From assembly GCA_934630385.1 (NCBI GenBank), contig CAKTWE010000048.1, positions 1 through 13,126 on the forward strand: DNA of 13,126 nucleotides, in the 5' to 3' direction. Position 1 is the stretch's first letter. Each line of letters starts with the position of its first letter. Position numbers and translations under genes: made by a program. This DNA comes from an uncultured Collinsella sp. Lineage in GTDB: Bacteria > Actinomycetota > Coriobacteriia > Coriobacteriales > Coriobacteriaceae. Below the pieces are notes generated by a model. The model was given only the letters and a program-made list of their open reading frames with translations. It did not search any database and was not told the DNA's origin. Below, piece by piece: positions 12,531 through 13,126 of the stretch.

Positions 12531-13126
12531 TTGGGTCGTACTGGGGATATGACGCCGCCTTTGCGTTGGCGGTTGGGTGTTGCTGGTGGGGTGGCGTTGA
12601 CCGTGCTGCTTGTTGACCAGCTGACCAAGCTTGCGGTTCGTGCCGTGGGCGATGCTCTGCATGTGACTGTTATCCCCGGTGTGATCGACTTCCTTTTCGT
12701 GCGCAACATTGGTGCTGCCTTTAGCATGGGCGAGGGCCATGGCATGGCGTTTGCCGTGCTGGCGCTTGCGGTTATTGTCGCCATCGCCGTGTACCTGGTT
12801 CGCGCGCCTCAACTCGCTCGCCTGGAGGTCGTGGGGATGGCTATGGTTGCGGGCGGCGCCATCGGCAACGCGATTGATCGCCTGGCCATGGGCTTTGTGA
12901 CGGATTTTATTGCCACTACCTTCATTGATTTTCCCGTCTTTAACGTTGCGGACATCGGTATTACCGTGGGTGTCGTGCTCGCCCTCTTCGGCTACATGTT
13001 CTTGAGCCCCGCGGCCCGTGAGGTTGATGCGACGGCCGAGCTTAACGCCCGCGACGAGGCCCGCGCCAAGCGCAAAGCCAAGCAGCGTGGGGAGCGTGCC
13101 CGCAAGATTCGCGAAAGGAATGAGCG
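12531..13126 (+). CDS. lspA: Lipoprotein signal peptidase (signal peptidase II), partial at right edge
   Basis: An integral membrane aspartyl protease that cleaves the signal peptide of diacylglyceryl-modified prolipoproteins. The 198 residues seen cover the whole core. They include VDQLTK (28-33), the conserved VRNIGAAFSMG (57-67), the first catalytic Asp in GGAIGNAIDRL (D116), and the second in FPVFNVADIG (D141), spread over four predicted transmembrane helices. After helix 4, from about residue 158, comes a hydrophilic tail rich in Arg, Lys, Glu and Ala that is still open at the window end; most LspA proteins stop soon after helix 4. TTG 12531 is preferred because AGGGGA lies five bases upstream. 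ATG 12549, in frame, has its G-rich stretch only two bases away but would also give a complete core. In-frame stops at 12513 and 12519 bar a longer start. Confidence 0.95.
   Translation, partial: MGRTGDMTPPLRWRLGVAGGVALTVLLVDQLTKLAVRAVGDALHVTVIPGVIDFLFVRNIGAAFSMGEGHGMAFAVLALAVIVAIAVYLVRAPQLARLEVVGMAMVAGGAIGNAIDRLAMGFVTDFIATTFIDFPVFNVADIGITVGVVLALFGYMFLSPAAREVDATAELNARDEARAKRKAKQRGERARKIRERNE

Noticed and set aside
13111..13126. Start of a next gene at ATG 13120 after GAAAGGA
   Set aside because: The spacing to the purine-rich stretch is essentially zero, only seven bases are visible and it would overlap the still-open lspA frame.

Overview
The window reads as chromosomal DNA of a high-GC, gut-type member of the Coriobacteriia (Actinomycetota), most like Collinsella. 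This is inferred from the strong G/C third-position bias, the mix of actinobacterial -10 boxes with Firmicute-like features (a B. subtilis-type ThyA, a transcriptional T-box) and the gene content. No taxonomic marker was searched. Most genes are core housekeeping genes. There is no CRISPR array, tRNA, rRNA, prophage or insertion sequence.

Layout. (1) 1-705, minus strand: an HTH regulator domain (DUF134) and a NifX/NifB-type metal-cluster-binding domain in one uninterrupted frame that runs off the left edge. The second domain also has its own strong internal ribosome-binding site and ATG. Two near-identical palindromes, 53 bp apart, flank the predicted promoter. (2) 923-2299: a thyA-folA pair for dTMP synthesis and folate recycling. 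(3) 2409-3323: a SpoU/TrmH-family RNA 2'-O-methyltransferase. (4) 3449-4801: a MATE-family efflux transporter, followed by a long imperfect palindrome resembling a REP/MITE element. (5) 4882-5367, minus: cobO, corrinoid adenosyltransferase, divergent from ftsH (5460-7352), a membrane AAA+ metalloprotease. (6) 7434-7889: a DUF523 (TudS-like) Cys-rich protein, convergent with an iron-containing alcohol dehydrogenase-family gene (7938-9020, minus). A symmetrical bidirectional terminator separates the two. (7) 9157-9463: an isoleucine T-box riboswitch, then ileS (9507-12308) and its terminator. (8) 12531-13126: lspA, signal peptidase II, cut by the right edge and carrying a basic C-terminal tail.

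The loci look mostly independent, separated by hairpins. The best functional links are thyA with folA (ThyA makes the dihydrofolate that FolA reduces) and the T-box with ileS (uncharged tRNA-Ile should turn on its own synthetase). Most worth a second look are the DUF134-NifX in-frame arrangement with its paired palindromes, the terminator-type ileS T-box with a non-canonical antiterminator bulge, and the palindrome after the MATE gene. I did not find a clearly new multi-gene system.
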